Source of the DNA: Chionis minor
Lineage: Eukaryota; Chordata; Aves; Charadriiformes; Chionididae
NCBI GenBank assembly: GCA_013398295.1
Contig: VZSF01010416.1
Coordinates: forward strand, 642,098-706,097
Direction: 5' to 3'
Length of the DNA stretch: 64,000 bases
Shown here piece after piece: positions 11,210 through 26,225 of this stretch. A program made the position numbers and the translations under genes. The notes under the pieces are model-generated. The model was given only the letters and a program-made list of their open reading frames with translations, did not search any database and had not been told where the DNA came from. The first letter of the stretch is position 1, and each line of letters starts with the position of its first letter.

Positions 11210-13299
11210 AAGCGTTACTATTGGCACCCCCCCTGTGCTGCTGCTTTTGGAAAAGGGAAAGAGGAGAAATGTTTAAGGCAGTTTTGTTTCTCCTTCCACT
11301 TAACAGCACTACTGAAAATTGAAGGCTAAAGAAAAGGAAGAGAAATTGCCACCTCTTCAGGAAGGAATCCAGCAGATTCCTTCTAACCAAGAGAAAGGGC
11401 TTTACCAGGCCACCTTTTTTTTTAATTAAAAAAATGTGTGACCATGATATTCTGTGGGTTGCAATATGATGCAGCTATCTGACTGTGTCTAGTGCTATAA
11501 GGTATACTTGGGGCTTCCAGCTGCCATTCTGATAAATGTGGATCACCCCTAGGTCTTTGTGATGTCTGCCTGACCCATGAAGATGCTTTAGATACCATGG
11601 GAAATCTAAAATGTCTTGTCGACTGAATTATTCAAAACTGCTTTGGTTCTTTTTCTTTTCATCACAACATTGTTTCAAAGTGTTCCCTAGTTTTGGAATG
11701 AACCGTAGTATTTACACACAAATTATCCTAAAAGAGGCCAAGTGTGTCCACCTGCAGGATTTACTGAGAAGGGCACTGCTAGAGGATGAGGAAATTTTTT
11801 AAGAGAGAGAAATTTTAGGAGGGCTCTTGCTTTCCAAACCAAAAGCTCAAACAACTTGAGGGCTCCGTTCCTGAGACAGGAAGGGTAACAACCCTTCATT
11901 TGCCCTAAAGCACCTGAAGTAAAATGTTTGCTTTCTCTAAGAAAGACAATGCAAAATTCCACTAAAGACTGGTGATAATTTTAAGTAACGGATGTGCTTT
12001 TTTTTTGGTTGACAGCAGTTTTTTTATCATGTTTAAACGAAGAATAACGTGCAAATGAGTAATTACTAGCATGCTTTCCGAGTAAGGCTTTTTAAAGCAA
12101 AAAATCATGTCAAGAATATAAGATTTTTTTCCCTGCATTTTCCTGCTCTCTGATACGTTGTTACAACTTTTGTTTTCACTATGACATGGGTTAGTTTTGC
12201 CAAGAAAAATCTACATGTTCCTGTGTGTCTATACAGCAGCCAGAGCAAGTTTCTAAGATGTTGCTTGCTTTTGCAGAGAGGTTTGTTAGCAAAAACTATT
12301 TCTGTGTACTATAGAAAGACCGTGAACAAACAGGATTTCTGGATTAAATGTCTGTTGCTTTCAAATCAGCCATAGAAAGATGAGGTCACTTGCAGGTGAG
12401 CTTATCAGTCAGACCTGCACAAAGAATGGCTTTTTTCCCCCAGTGGTCACAAGGAGAAATTAGGAAAGGGAGGGAGAGAATTGTATTTTGTCAGACCAAA
12501 TCATAGTGTTGTGGGTCATTTGGTGAAACAAGAAAATAAAATCAGTCAATTTGGGCCACTCCATTTCACTTTCAGGTTATTTAACTCTGAAGCTAATGAC
12601 AACAGTTTTCAAAGAATGAGCTCAGAACTAGCAGAGCAGACTTCAAAAATGCATAGATACAGAGGCGAAAAAACCACAACCTGCATGGTCAATTCCTAAT
12701 TGTGTTTTGGAGAGACAGCATGATTTGAGGAGTAAGTTTTTCTCAAAGTTTTGAAAGCCGAGCCTCCTTCAAAAAAGGGTGAAAGCATTCCCCCCTTCCT
12801 CCTGAGCACGTAAATTCAGCAAAGGCTTGGACAGCAGCTTTTGATCACATCATGATGGGCTTCTTTTTATACTTGAAGTGGGGAAGCCAATAAAAAACAA
12901 GACCTGAGAGCAAGGAGCAATTTGGAGCTACTATTTCAGGCTCTCTGCAAATACAGGGTACCATTGCTGCCGCCTTATCACTACATCTGTTACAGGTTTT
13001 TCCTACTGTATATACTATAGCACACTGTTTAAACTCTATAGGATGGATATAAGCAAATATGCAATATATGTAGCATCATAGATTATGCATTTCTTTTTCA
13101 AGAATATCTTCATAAAGTTATTAGCTAGGACCTTGGGTGCTTTACTTTAGGTGTATTTAGACAGACACTTATTTCTGAGGATCTGAGACTACGTGTCTTT
13201 AAAGGAGCTCTTAAGAGGCCTTTCTGTTTTCACCCATTCCTCTTATTTCCGCACACCTAGAATCACAGAGTATTTTGGGAAACACTCAATTACACTGTT
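11210..13299. other. Unique non-coding DNA
   Basis: AT-rich sequence without recognisable exons or repeats. The stretch 13000-13110 carries several ATGCA/TATGCAAT-like words but no interpretable element. Confidence 0.6.
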
Positions 13300-13430
13300 T
13301 ATGTCAGGTGCTTGCGTTTCAAATCCAGCACTGCTCTTGATCCCCTTATGACATGGGGCTTTTCACTGCTTGCTGCCTGAGTTTCCTCATTTTTGGGTAA
13401 CTAATCATGAAGCTCCTCACCCCACACTTG
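13300..13430 (+). mobile_element. MIR-like SINE relic
   Basis: The order of blocks fits a plus-strand MIR: a tRNA-type B-box-like word (GTTTCAAATCCAGC near 13317), then a gap with weak similarity, then GAGTTTCCTCATTTTTGGGTAACTAAT. The spacing is right but the central part is highly diverged. MIR copies were fixed in the amniote ancestor, so this would be an inactive fossil. Confidence 0.45.
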
Positions 13431-16400
13431 CTGTAGTGGCTGACTGACTGCTGATGAGATGCTTAGACCAGTGGCAACAGAAAACACTACTGAGACAAAA
13501 GGTTTATTTGATCAGCTCTGGGTTGCGACATCTGTGTGTGACGCAGAAGGCGCATTATCTATAAACATCTAAAGGAAACCTCTATTGGAGAGAAGCTCCC
13601 AAAACAATCTGTTGAACCTCTGCATTTTGTATTTGTAGTTCCACAGACCCTCATAGACATCTCCCTTGAATTCCCTGTTTTACAATTACTCGTAAAATGA
13701 ATGACATGCCTTATAGGCAGCTGTCAAATGTGTTTAAATTCCACTGCTTGTGCCTAGGCAGCACTGGTGGTGCTTTTGCACAAGTAGCATGAATCTATTT
13801 TTGTGTAGTTTTGCAGTGATGAGGGGACACCTCAGAGGGACCAGCTTCAGCAGTACTTTCAGCTTCCGCCTCCTTTGAAAGGGCAAAGGCAAGCCTTTAA
13901 CACTCATGTTAACCATCATCCCCAGTTAGGCTGAGAAGGGTTTATGAGCCTGGGGAGGAATAAAAAGTACTTTCTGGGACTGTGGGACCAGGAGCGTTCA
14001 TGCTGGTGGGCTTTCCAAAGGATGGTCTCTAGGGTCATGATCCCTTGCCACTTCTACTCAGACACCAAATCAACCAGACATTTTCTCTGGAGTGTTGAGT
14101 CGTTATGATAGAAGCTCCTGAATTGCAATGCCAATGTAGAAAGTACAGGAGCTATAGCAGGGGAGTTTGCCTCCCCCACGTAATTCAGGCTCATCCATAG
14201 TCCATGCTCATTCCCATTTTACACACAATAAACCATGGGCAACACTTCCTCCATTTGGCTACTCTCGCTGTCCAGCAAGCCACAGCCCTGGGTATCCACA
14301 CTTTTATGCTTGACTACAGCAGATTAAGCTCTCGGTACGAGTCAATGACCAGCCTGTTTTCCCCGATATGTTTTCTAGGAATTCTCTTCCCTTCCCCTGT
14401 CCCAACACCCCTGAAGTCTTTGCAAAATATTCTTTTTTGGCTTTTGACAATCTTAGTTTCAGATTCCTTTTGCCAGCTCAAGGATTTCTGGGCAGGTTGA
14501 CAGACATAACATCTCCTTCTTTTAAAAACAGTCCATATACAGTGATGGGCTGGGAGCTCTGTTTGTCTTAACTCAAATTGCAGAGCTATCACTCAAGCTG
14601 GGAAGATCTCCCCCTCTCAGCTCTTTCTGAAATTAAAGACTGCCTGCCTCCGTCTCTGTGCAGGTTACTTTAAAGTTGCTTCTGCATTTGTGAGGAGCTT
14701 ATTTTGGCTGTATAAGAGAGCCTTACTATGAAAAGTGATTTTTATAAAACATACTGATGTGAAGAAGTGAAAAAATCACAGAGAAAATCTTTATAGGCTT
14801 TGAGTCAGCAGTGCTGCCTTTCTGGCTGATTTGATCAGAGCTAACACGAGGGTTATTCTGCAACTGCGAAGAGATTTTTGTTACTTTCTGGGCAGGTCAA
14901 AGCAGTTTGAAAGGCCTGGTAGATACTGGCATGCGATTGTGCACGAAGCGTTTCATAGGAGCCTCAATGCTTTAAACAAAATAGCTAGCACCAGGGATGG
15001 CATACCAGAAGCTCTTTGTTTCCACTTACTGTAAATGATCATAAATTCTACTGCTACTTTATTGTGGTGGCTGTAGTTCTTGGAAGAGTAAAAGGGGTGG
15101 GGAACCAGTTCTCAGTCAGTTTTATATAGTAAAAGGTTGCTTGTATTGGTACTAAGTCCAAAGTGCAATATTTCAACTATGAATGATTGGACATTTTCCC
15201 AGATTCCCATAAAGTCATTAAAAACAGTGTAAAGGGTCACCCATAACATAACTAAATGGAGCAGATTGCCAAGACATCCCTGGTTTTCAAGGAGGTGGGA
15301 TCCACACCTTGAACTGCAGAGCCTTGGAGGTAGCCATCATGGTGAAAATGGGTTTTGTAAGGCATTCTGTGGCAAGATCTCTTTTAGAGCTCACTGTGGC
15401 CTCTCCAGATATGTCTCATAAGAGCAGCAGCCAAAGGCCAAGAACGCTTCCATCCCTAGGGAAGTCATCTTATGTGGAACTTCCCTTTGGAAAAATCTTC
15501 CCTCAAGTAAGATCCAGTCTTGGACTAATACCCAGTGATCTTCCAAAACTGAGGAAACAGTAACTCTCACACTTATTTTTTTGAATGTTTTTGTGGCAAA
15601 GTATCAGCTAAAAGAATAAGGATGATTCCCAGGGGATCTAGTTATGTTATTTTAAACCTCTCCACGGAAGTATCAGGGAATTAGATTGTCACCTATGTTT
15701 TTTGAACCATCCTGCAGAATTCAATAGCTGTAATGTGATTTTTCTATTAAACCATATGACTGTTCAGCAAACTAGTGGGGAAATAATTAATTCCTAGCCC
15801 ACTCTGCTGGAAGGTGAAAGCCTACCATTGGCAATGGCTGGAGGTGTTCTGCCTGCAAAAACAATGCTCCTACAGGAAGAGCCCTCCAAGAAAAACTGAG
15901 GAGACATCATCAGCCAGAGGGGACTCTGCTAAGCATTGGGATGTGCACAGCAGCTCAGCAGACAATTGAAGTTATGGCTTTCTGATCAACTTCACCAGTG
16001 GAGGATCTCCCTCAGTGTCCTGGAGGTCCAAGCTTGCTGCCTCAGCAGAATGCTTGGATCCCAGTGGCGTGGGAAGGAAAAGACGAGACTGGGAATCAGC
16101 TCTTCGTTTCTCTCTTAGCAATACAAAGCATTACCAGTGGAGCAACGCAGGTCACCATGCAGATTTACATGTTCACAAAGAGTTTGTTTTTCGCAGGAAG
16201 TACTCAGTCCAGGATGGAAAATAAACTTCTTTAATTTTGCTTTTGACATCTGCTATATAGACAGCTTGTTATGGAGCTGCAACAAGAGGCACTTCCAAAT
16301 TGAAGAAGAAAATACTGGCCCGTCTGTGACACACAAAAAGCCTATGCATCCCATTTTAAGCTTGTTTAGGGCAGCAACAGCCATGGAAGCAGAGACTGGA

Positions 16401-19400
16401 TGCAGGGTTGAACTTTTCACAGTCCTGGGTGTGTTTGGGTAAAGGCTTTGGCTCAGTTTGTTATGCCAAAATAAAACCAGGCCATGAATCTGAATTTTCC
16501 CGAAGTTCAAATGCAGCCGTATTCAGACTCCTCAGACCCTTGTTTATTTGGCATGTTGTGACATTTACACACACACAGAGGGACTCATTTAAACCAGCCA
16601 ACTAAAATCCTCCTACAGCCACAAATGCATAAAATTTGAATGCTTTTTTTTCAGACGTTTTGGCTGAAATGTAACTTTTTTACAGTAATAAATAACAGAA
16701 TAATTATTTTTACTTCCTACACAGGAACTCAAATGTTTGATTGATTTTGCTCTTTTTGGCAGAGCTGATAGGTCTGAAATAGTTTTCCCTGGCATCTCAG
16801 CAATAACGGTTCCCATTAACCCTGAAGACTCCTGATGACCTAAACTCAACTTCAGGATATTTGATTTCTCCTTGTCCCTCCTACCCACATGGGAATGCAG
16901 GAGGAAACATAACACAGCATAGTAGTAATTAGAGCCTAACTTTTATTTTCGCCGTCCCTAGTGTCTGTGCAACAGCTTAAGGTAACTTTACATCTGTCTT
17001 TTCATAGATGTATGCTTGCTTTCTACTTGGCAGTAATTTTTGGTGGAATGTGAGGATTTTTGATATTCGTCTAGTATTTCCATACCCAACAGGAAGAGCA
17101 GAGAGCTACTGTGCAGCACTTAAAAGAAATCAACTGATCGTACCTCTGTTACACCTGAATATCCCAACCATTTCTGGTGCCCCCAGCTCAGTGCTTTCTT
17201 GAAGCTCTGGACTGACCATGCCCCCACTCCACAGAAGATCCTTCAGTGTGCAGCAACCCATCTGCAAACCAAAGATGTTGGTCTTAAGGGTCGGCACTGA
17301 GTAGCTGCGTGGCTTGATGCTTCCCAGAAACCCTGGGCTGAGCATGTGTGTGTGCAGCACACACTGTCTGGGAAATGCCAGGTTCCACTCACCATTGGCA
17401 AATGCTTATGTTTAATGAGAACTACTGTGCTGATGGGTCTTTGGCTGCTCTGATTACATGAGAATGGTAAAGACATTATTGTTCTCACTAGTGTGACTAG
17501 ACCCACGTGCTTGCCTGCCCTGGCTTGTTCCAAGCCACTTCAGTTTTGGTGGCCTGTGTGGCACACATTTGTCTCATCATTCATCTGAGCTGATTCAACT
17601 ACCACCAAGCAAACCCAGACCGTATCCAGTTTAATCTGTCAAGCACTGGCCAGTTTTATTGTTCATGCACCCAAAATGATACAGTAATCTCCTTTAACCT
17701 TCTGGGTGTATTTATATATGGGAGAAAGAAGTAGAAGAGTAGACCATAATTAGTTTAACCTCATTTAAATAAATTGTGAAGAGCTCAGAAATCATGGAAC
17801 TCCATGTGGAAGAGACAGTGGGATGAAGCACAACACTGGTGGTTTTTCCCAATGAACACCATTGTGATTATACCACCTTTGAAGTGCAGAAACCAGCAGG
17901 AAGTAGACTTACTTGCTGGAATAACATTTGGAATATGTTTGGTATCTCTACATTATGGATGGAGGACTCCTGGATCCATTTGACCATCATTCTAACAGCA
18001 TATTGTTCCAGTTTCTGTGGTCTGGAATGCTTAAGAAGCAAAGGATCTTTGTGTTGGAGAACATCCCTCTTCCCACTGCACTAAAATGTACAGCAGAGTA
18101 GGTATTTAGCTAAATTATTGTTCCACGAGCGGCTGTTTTTTCCCAGACTCCATCCCATCAGCCAACACAGTTTCTCTCCTAAGTTAATCTTTCAAGTTTG
18201 AACTTTTTTAAAAAAACTGTAGACACCTTTCACTTGTCTTCTCAAGCATTCTAGAAAAGTTGTATGAAATGAGGCAACAGCATGCACGTGTTCCCTGATA
18301 CAAATGAGACTCATAGATGGGGATCCTTGCAGAGAAGACAAAGACGCAAAGAAGTCTGGAAAATAAATTCAGTAATAGTGCTGACTTTAACTTTGTCTGG
18401 ACTTAGATATGTTGACATCAACTGCCAAACCTTGTGCTTCTGCAGGGAACCTGTAAAATTCCTGGAAGGTTCTGCCTTCCACAGGCAGTTCAGGTCTTTG
18501 GGGTGCTTAGACACCTTCTGGACATACCAGTTTGTCTTCACTAACCACAAGGACCCCAAGGAGTCACTTAACTGTAGGCACTGTCTCCATCTAGGCCAAT
18601 GTGTCTGTGTATTTGTCACTGGTTCACCCATATGGTGGCTGTGAGGATGAGTATGTTATTGGAGATATGTAGGAGGGATAAGTGGCGGGCTTGAGAACCG
18701 TACATGATAGAGTGGCAGTTGTGTACGAGTAAGAGATTGTCTCTGTGTGTGTGCATAATCTCATTCAAATTATACAGTCAGGATCTAGCATCTGAGAATC
18801 ATTTTCTCTAAGGATCATAATTGTAAAGTTTAACCAAATAAATATTGAAAGACATTATATAAAACTCCCACACAGGGCCCTGCAACCTGAAACATAAAAT
18901 ATACATACAGCAGATTCTGCTCACCGCAAAACTATGCCAGGAATATAAGAGTATCTTTTTATACAGATTGGCTTGCATCCCATTCCAGGGTCAGAGACAT
19001 GACGTCCCAATAAACATTCATGGATCGCTTGGAAATCACAGGCATCTATGAGCTGTCTTGCCTGCCCTCCCTTTTTCAGCTGAACATTTAGTGCTGAGTC
19101 GATAAAGCCCCTCACTCCTTCCTCATCATTCTCGTCTCCTTAATTCCACCAGGTAATTCATATGGCGCAGTTTCACCAGCTAAATCATTTTAAAATAGTT
19201 AAGCTCCTTTTGGGGCTTTTAAAACAGCTGGCTGTAGGACTGACTCAAAGTCTAATCTGTATCTCTCCTGAGAGGATACTTTTTTTCTGCCTCCCACTTT
19301 CTTGATGACTACAGGACCCTATAAATACAATACTTTCTAATGTTCTAGTTGCTTGCTTGCCTGCCTTCTCACAGAGGGAGCCACTATGCTGAGAAAATAG

Positions 19401-22400
19401 CAATAAGAAAACTCTATAAATTCAGTCTTACACATTCAGAGCCTTGTAAAACCGACCAAGGCATGAATTCCTACAGGCACTGTGTTCCCCTGTAGCGGTG
19501 TGCGGAATAAAGCCCCCGCCATCTGAACTCTCGTGCCACGTGATGTGTGCTGGCAGGCTCCTAGCAGCACCCAGAAGTAGCTTTGGCCTTTCTCGCTTTG
19601 GAAATTAGTGTGAATTTCTATTATGCACCAGCTAGTGAGCAGAGAGGGGGGACAACAGCTACACCTAGTTGTCCACCCCTTTCATGATGGTAGTTGGTTG
19701 GCACTCGCAAAGGCTGGGCACTAGACACCAGTCACATGGTCTTTAGGTCTGCTGCCTCCATGGTAGCTGTTACTCTTTCTATATCACAAACATATAAATG
19801 CATATCTGTCAAGTTTCTCCTACTTGTATCTCCCATGAATAGAGAAAGCTAAGAACTGTACATATATCTCCAATATGGGGAGATTGTCATTTACCATGGT
19901 GGTAATAAGGTCTAAAGACTAAGCTAGTGCCAAAAGACAGAGGTTCAGACTCTTCTTCTATCTAATGCCCTTGTTCTACCTTTGCCAATCACAGACAGTT
20001 AGATGATAAAAATGTTATTTCATCCTGAGTTACCTCTGTGGATTATGGACACGTGAATAGGCTCTTTCAAGCTACAGTAACACACACAAATAAAAACAAT
20101 ACCACTTCTCACCAAAGAAGGAAAATGGGAGTATTATGAGAATGGGTGACCAAGGCAAAACTTGGATGGGTAGAGCTGGAGACCAGATGATGTTTGATTC
20201 ATTCCACTCTATGCCTTCAGCAGAGTTCACCAACATACAGATGGGGACGGGTGTCCAAACGGCTATGGAAGGATGCACCTCTGTGAAGAGACACTTGCAT
20301 TCACATAAGTTCATGGTTATGAACTATTTCATTATTTTTTGTTATAGGAGTATTAGGAAATGCATTAGAAGAACTGTTAGATCACTGCCTATATGTGGTG
20401 GTTCTACTGTTATGCAGCCATCCCTCCCTCTTGCAGGCAAGCCTCTCATTCAAAGGAGGTAGGTCATGCACAGTGTGGGGACATCTTTCTGTAGTGACCT
20501 GCACAAAACTTGGAGGGACCAGCACAGTTTGCTGAAGAAAAGAGATGAGAAAGGCATCTGTAGTCAGTCCTTCTAAGTGGGCATTAGCTGTCTTCATTCA
20601 CAATTCTGGGAATGATAATGGTTTCAAAACTTTAAAAAGCACTCTTCAATCTGCATATAAACCACAAGGGCAGGCGGGTCAGTTGGTTGTGTTGGGCATT
20701 ATTCTAAGAGCTTTTGGGGCAGATAGGTTTTCAGGGACAGAAAACGAATGCTGAATTCAGTGGCTGTTGTCAGATTTGATTAAAGATCCCTGATGTGCTT
20801 AGATCTGCTGCCTTCTGACTTAACCATGTGCAGATCTGGACCTGTCTGTTGGAGCACTTGGGGACCCAAGTCCTGGGAGAACATGGTTACACAAACCCAG
20901 CAGTAGCCCAGCCAGTGCAAAGCAGTTGAATGAGTCACAGGCTTTGTGGCGTACGAGGCTGCAGATGGAGATTCATGTTCACACTGAGAAATGCAGCCTC
21001 ATTCTGTACTCGCTGCCATCTGGAGACAGAGAAATCAAATATAACTGGCATGTGTTAAAACCCCTCCACCCTTTTGTATGGTTTAATCTTGCAAATTGCA
21101 TTTGTTTAGCAAAGGAAAAATGTATTAATTGTTCTGCAAATGTGACTAATGGTGGTTAGTCCTATTCTGCTGTCAGGAAAAGGGTTGCAGTTGACTGCAT
21201 TTAACTCCTGCTTGAAGCTGCCCTGTTTTATGCAATGTTTTCAGACTTTTGCCAGCTTTGAAGCTAGCATATCCCATTCGAAGCACTCCAGGGTTAGCAG
21301 AAAGACCTGCTGACACATACTGCAGCAGACTCAAGTTCCAGATCTCTAGAACTTGGAGGAGCTGAAGAGGTCTAAACACAAAACAGTTCCCTCCTAAACA
21401 GAAATACCTGTGTTCCTCAGCCAGCCTGTTGAGGCTGATTGCTGACTCCTTTAGCATTGTGCCCTTCAGTGTTTGGAGCCTAGATTTCTAGACTGGAGGA
21501 CAGTAATATGGCCTTTATATCCAATCTGAAGCTGGTAGAGTGTGCCCCATTTTGTTTCTTAAGCATGATAGCTGTAGACACATGACATATTTGTGGTTTA
21601 GAGGTTTCAGAGCTGAAGGTCTGATCTGTACAAATTATGTTGGGATCCCCCTCATTGGTCAAACTATCCCCCATTCAATGCAGGGAGTTTGGAAAAGGCA
21701 TTTTCTACACTTATGGAAATGTACAAATAATAAATGTGTCTGCTGAGGGATAAGGAAATGTTGGGATGTCAAATCTATCTACAGTTCCATTTCACATTTA
21801 TTATTTTAATCCTCCTGCTTCCATCTCTATATCTTATAATGCATTCACCACTGCAGTTGCATAGTGTGTGGCCAAGAGCACATAAATGTGGCTAAGAAAT
21901 GCCACATAGAAATACAACATTATCCACGTTAATGGTCTTTGGGTATGTCCAAAAAAACCCCCCAGCATGAAGGTGAGACAGTGTATGCATGCAACTCCTT
22001 GTCCTCCTTGTAATGGATGTAAATAAATGGATGTAAAATAAAAATCCTGTATAAAAGGAATGGTTTCACACAGTCTGAGAAGGTAGGATCAGTGTAGTTG
22101 AGGAAAGGAACCTATGGGGACATAGAATAGCTTAATGGAGAGATCTGTTAGTGGGAAAATCTCAGAGAAGTGGCAGACCTCTCTGCAGCCTTTGAAATTG
22201 AGGACATCAAAGCACTAAAGAATATTCACCAGGACACAAACATCTGTGATGAGAACAGAGGTGCAAGGGAAGAAAGATCTCTTTTTCTCCAATAGTCTTC
22301 ATACAGAAAGAAACAGCAATTCCTTCTTTTTCTAGGAATTCCTCTATCAAGAAGTCAGACTGACTACTGTATGTGGAATGTGATCCCATCCTACAGCCAC

Positions 22401-25400
22401 CCTCAGCTTCATTGTATTTGTGTTCCTACCTTTTTTGCTGCTCCCTTTGCTTATAGTATTGAACGGAGAGCTCAGAACTGTTAAATCAGAATTGACAGAC
22501 TAGGAAGCCAAGTAATCGTATTTCAGCATTAGTCAAGTGCTTTCTCAGGGAAGAATTTGCAAAGTAACAAGTGCTACATCTATTTTTGGCATAATCTAGA
22601 AGGAATAAGCAAACAAAAGGCGCAGTGTGTCTTCTGTCTGCTCGGCAGCAGCTTACACAGATTTTCTCAGTATCTCTTTAAGGAAGGGAAAGCTGCCAAG
22701 GTGGAAGAAAAATAAAAACGTGAAATAAATTTTGGGCTGCTTTATCAGAGCCATGGAATTTAGGATCTCTGCAACTATCCTCTCAGGACTGCCTGAGAGA
22801 TGAGTAACTCTCTTTCTGCTGTTCTTTCAACGAAATGGCTATGCTCAGAAACTTAGGGAGGGTTGTGGCCCTTCTGGGTATGCCACAGGGCTTCCTTTAT
22901 TTTCTCCTCAACTTGCCAGGCCTTGCCTTTGTACCACATAAACGCAATCCATAAAGACAGCAGAACTCCAAATGATGCATCTGAAGGGTGCGGCTTCTTT
23001 GCCATGGGCAACAGAAGCACATTGCCAACTTTACTGCTTTTTCCAGTGATCTTATTTAGAAACAGCAAATTAGGGACTGATGTGAGTCAAATCAGATCAT
23101 TGGATTTCTTCAGAGCTGTGTACCTCCTACTATTTTAAATCATGTTCCCTACACACTAAGGAATGTGCTAACTGAGTTCAGACCTACCTGTATTTTGTCA
23201 GCCACACAGTCAGCCTTGAGTCTAGTCCAGGCCTGACCAGAATCAACTGCTCTTTGTCTCACCTTCATGACCATCACTCTGTAGACTCTGCCATTCACTC
23301 ATTCTGTATTTTCTCTTACTGTAAAGGGATCCAATTAATGGAGAAGTGATTAGAAACAGAAGGGAACTTGGCTTTAATGATCTGTACTTTGTTCACAAAA
23401 TAACTCACAAACCGTTCACTGATACCTCTTGATTTGCAGACCTTCCTTGCAGGCTCTGAGTCAAATCAGTGATCGAGAAGAGCTCAGGAAGGAGACGTTT
23501 TTCCCCCCTCAAAGCAATGATATTGGAAAAAGATGTGGCCCTCTGCAGCTGTCATGGCCTTTGATATCCAGCTACACGTTGTTTCCATATTGCATAGTGA
23601 ACTGTGAGACCAGATGATCTCCATAAATAATGCAGTCTTGTGATTTCCTCAATTACCGTTCCAACAGAAACTTCCAAAGGGTCGGTGCACCAGGGAACAC
23701 TCATGAGCACATGGGGACACCTAAACTTTTAGAGTACTTGTGAGTATGGATGAGAGATGTCCCTGTATGAGAGGTGATCTAGACATAAGCGTCCAAACCT
23801 GTACAGGGCTTTGGCACTGAAATAAACCTAGAACAATTTGCATTATGGAAGAGTATAGTGCTGGGCATTGAGAGTTCTCAAAGACTACTGCTGTTAAGAC
23901 AGTTCTTTTTTTTTCATCTGGGGCTGTTTTACATGTGAGATTTCATTCTCAATATGATAAATTGTGGATATTGGCTATGAAGATTCCTTCTAGAAAATCC
24001 TCTAAGCCTCTTTATAGAAAATTCCCAGATGGAGCTTTTTTTCTATTGTGATGTCATTGCAGTTGTAACAGAAACTTGTCTGACATTTTTCTACCACATA
24101 AGAAAGCCCCTAAGAAGTTCCTTTCCTAAAAAGCATTCAATAAGAAGTCTTCCCTCACCAAGACATTGACTACAGGACTGAGAAGCACTTACTTACTAAC
24201 ATCTTTAAACAAAATAAAATTAAATATAATAGATTTCCCTTTCCCCATCACAAATTAACACCTTTGTGCCTCCTCTACCAGCAGCTGTAAATTAATTTCC
24301 AACAGGCAGACTTGTCTGGTCTGCAAAATTTCCTCTTTCCAATGAAAGACTACATCATCTCTAAGCAGAGTCTAACTGAAGGCATCCTTAAAAGACTGAG
24401 CCTTCTGAAAGGACCTAACAGGGTGTAGTGAATGGTCGTGTTTTTAGAGAAACGGCAGAGCAGGATGTCAAGGCAGACAGCACTGGCAGAGCTGAGCACA
24501 TGGGAAGGTGAGCTGAAACAGATCAGTTATTCACTCAGGCCCCAGCTGAAAGTTGATTATACAGAAAGTTGTGTGTAAAGTATTTATAGTCCACCTTCAA
24601 AACCCAAAATCTACTCCAAGTGGGATTGTTTACATAGTCAAATATATTCCCATTAATAAACCTGTATTTTTGTACTAAGATGCTTTGATTATGTTTGGGG
24701 AGACAGTGGGGTTTGTCTTTTAAAAAAAATAAAAACCTGCTAATTACTCTTAAACAATATCATCCTGTGAAATGCTCTTACTGAAAGATTCAAATGGTCT
24801 AAACGGAATGAGAACTCCCACCTAACTGGGAACAGATTTATGCCTAAATTCAGACCCCAGTCTTGCCTCCCACAGGCAGTTCCCAACAGAAGAAGTGGTT
24901 GGGTTTCCTTCTTTCTCTTTCTGAACCCTAGATGCCACATGCACATGGGTGCTTGTTAGTAGTGACGCCTTTAATGTGATGCATGGCATGAGAGCATATG
25001 GTACCATAAACCTCACCAAAAATAGCAACCCAAGTATGGGCTGCAAAAATCACAAAGGGCTTGGAAAGTTCAGTGATGACAATTGTGAGACCCGGTACTA
25101 CATCTTACTGAAGGTCTTCTCAGAACAAGACACAAATTCATGTACACGCTTCCTAACATTTATGTGTACACGCATGTGCTCAAAATAGACACGACGTTCA
25201 AAATTGCCTTTTGTAGTCTGGTATTACAGCTGCATTTAAAACAGCCTGGGAACACGATAAACAAGTGTCATGTCAGATCTCTCCATTATACCCTTTCTGC
25301 AGGGTAACACTTTCACTTTGATACTTTTTAGACATGTTTTGGCTGATATGCATATATATTCACACACATAGGCATATCTGTGTGTGCATGCAAATGTTTC

Positions 25401-26225
25401 TTTAAAAGGGATATGTTTCTTCTATATTTTGTTTGTCTCTAACACTGTGATCTCCAGATTCCTGGGCCATACCTTCCCACATTTGGTTCCTGTATACAGA
25501 TAAACACATTGTAGTAATTCCCCTAAACTCCCATATGCCTAAAGCCTAATTTATAATGGCTTAAAATGAGGGGAGAATGTCTTTTTCTTAGTGTGGGTTT
25601 TGCTGAACTTTCAGGAGAAACTTTGCTGCCATGTGACCTGAGACACAGAAAATGTTGATTCCAATAAAATCTTAGCAGAGTATGCCAAGAAAATCAGCAT
25701 TTAGTTTACCTAGGATATCCCAGAGGAAACATACAGTCAATACTGAAGTTTAAAATATCTTAGCCTTGGAATCTTAAAACTCCATCAGCACTTGGAAGAG
25801 GGAGAAGAAAGAGTAACAAAAAATCCCGTAGCAACAAGGAGGTTAAATACACACATGTGCAAAATGTAGCACAACTCAATGGATCACTTTTAGCGGCTAC
25901 GGATTTTGTCTGACATGGGTTTTGCTCTTGATCTCCTCATATTTGTAGCATTGCAGAAAAAAAATTAATAAAACCTTCCCCTTTCTGAGAGTACCTTATA
26001 ATGAAAACAAGAATATTTTGAAAAGAAAGAATAGGAAATGTTGACTGGGGTGTCCTGCTGCTTTCTAAGTAGACCAGCTCCCAAGATTTATGTCAAGAGC
26101 AACAGAAGGTTGGAAATGAAAGAATGCCCTTGAAGTTATGCTCTGTAACTCAGCCAAGCAAGATGGCTTTTTCATTTACCTTGTCAAAAACCCAACATGA
26201 AAAAAAAAGGTTGGAGATAAAATTC
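13431..26225. other. Long unique non-coding stretch
   Basis: Nearly 13 kb without a recognisable gene, CR1 copy or structured RNA. Weak tail-like similarity to ancient SINEs occurs near 14205-14310 and 16345-16380 but is too degraded to call. A short LTR-like word (AATAAA followed by a C-rich U5-like segment) near 19500 was considered and not accepted. Open frames are short and unrecognised. Confidence 0.6.

Noticed and set aside
13317..13330. tRNA B-box-like word
   Set aside because: No A-box, acceptor stem or cloverleaf surrounds it. It is explained by the MIR relic.
14205..14310. Weak reverse MIR-like phrase (CCCATTTTACACAC ... CCAGCAAGCCACAG)
   Set aside because: Matches are short and spread out. 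Other MIR relics in the window are much clearer, so I did not list it as a feature.
19400..19540. LTR-like arrangement (TATAAA, AATAAA, C-rich end)
   Set aside because: No TG...CA ends, target-site duplication, primer-binding site or internal retroviral sequence could be found.
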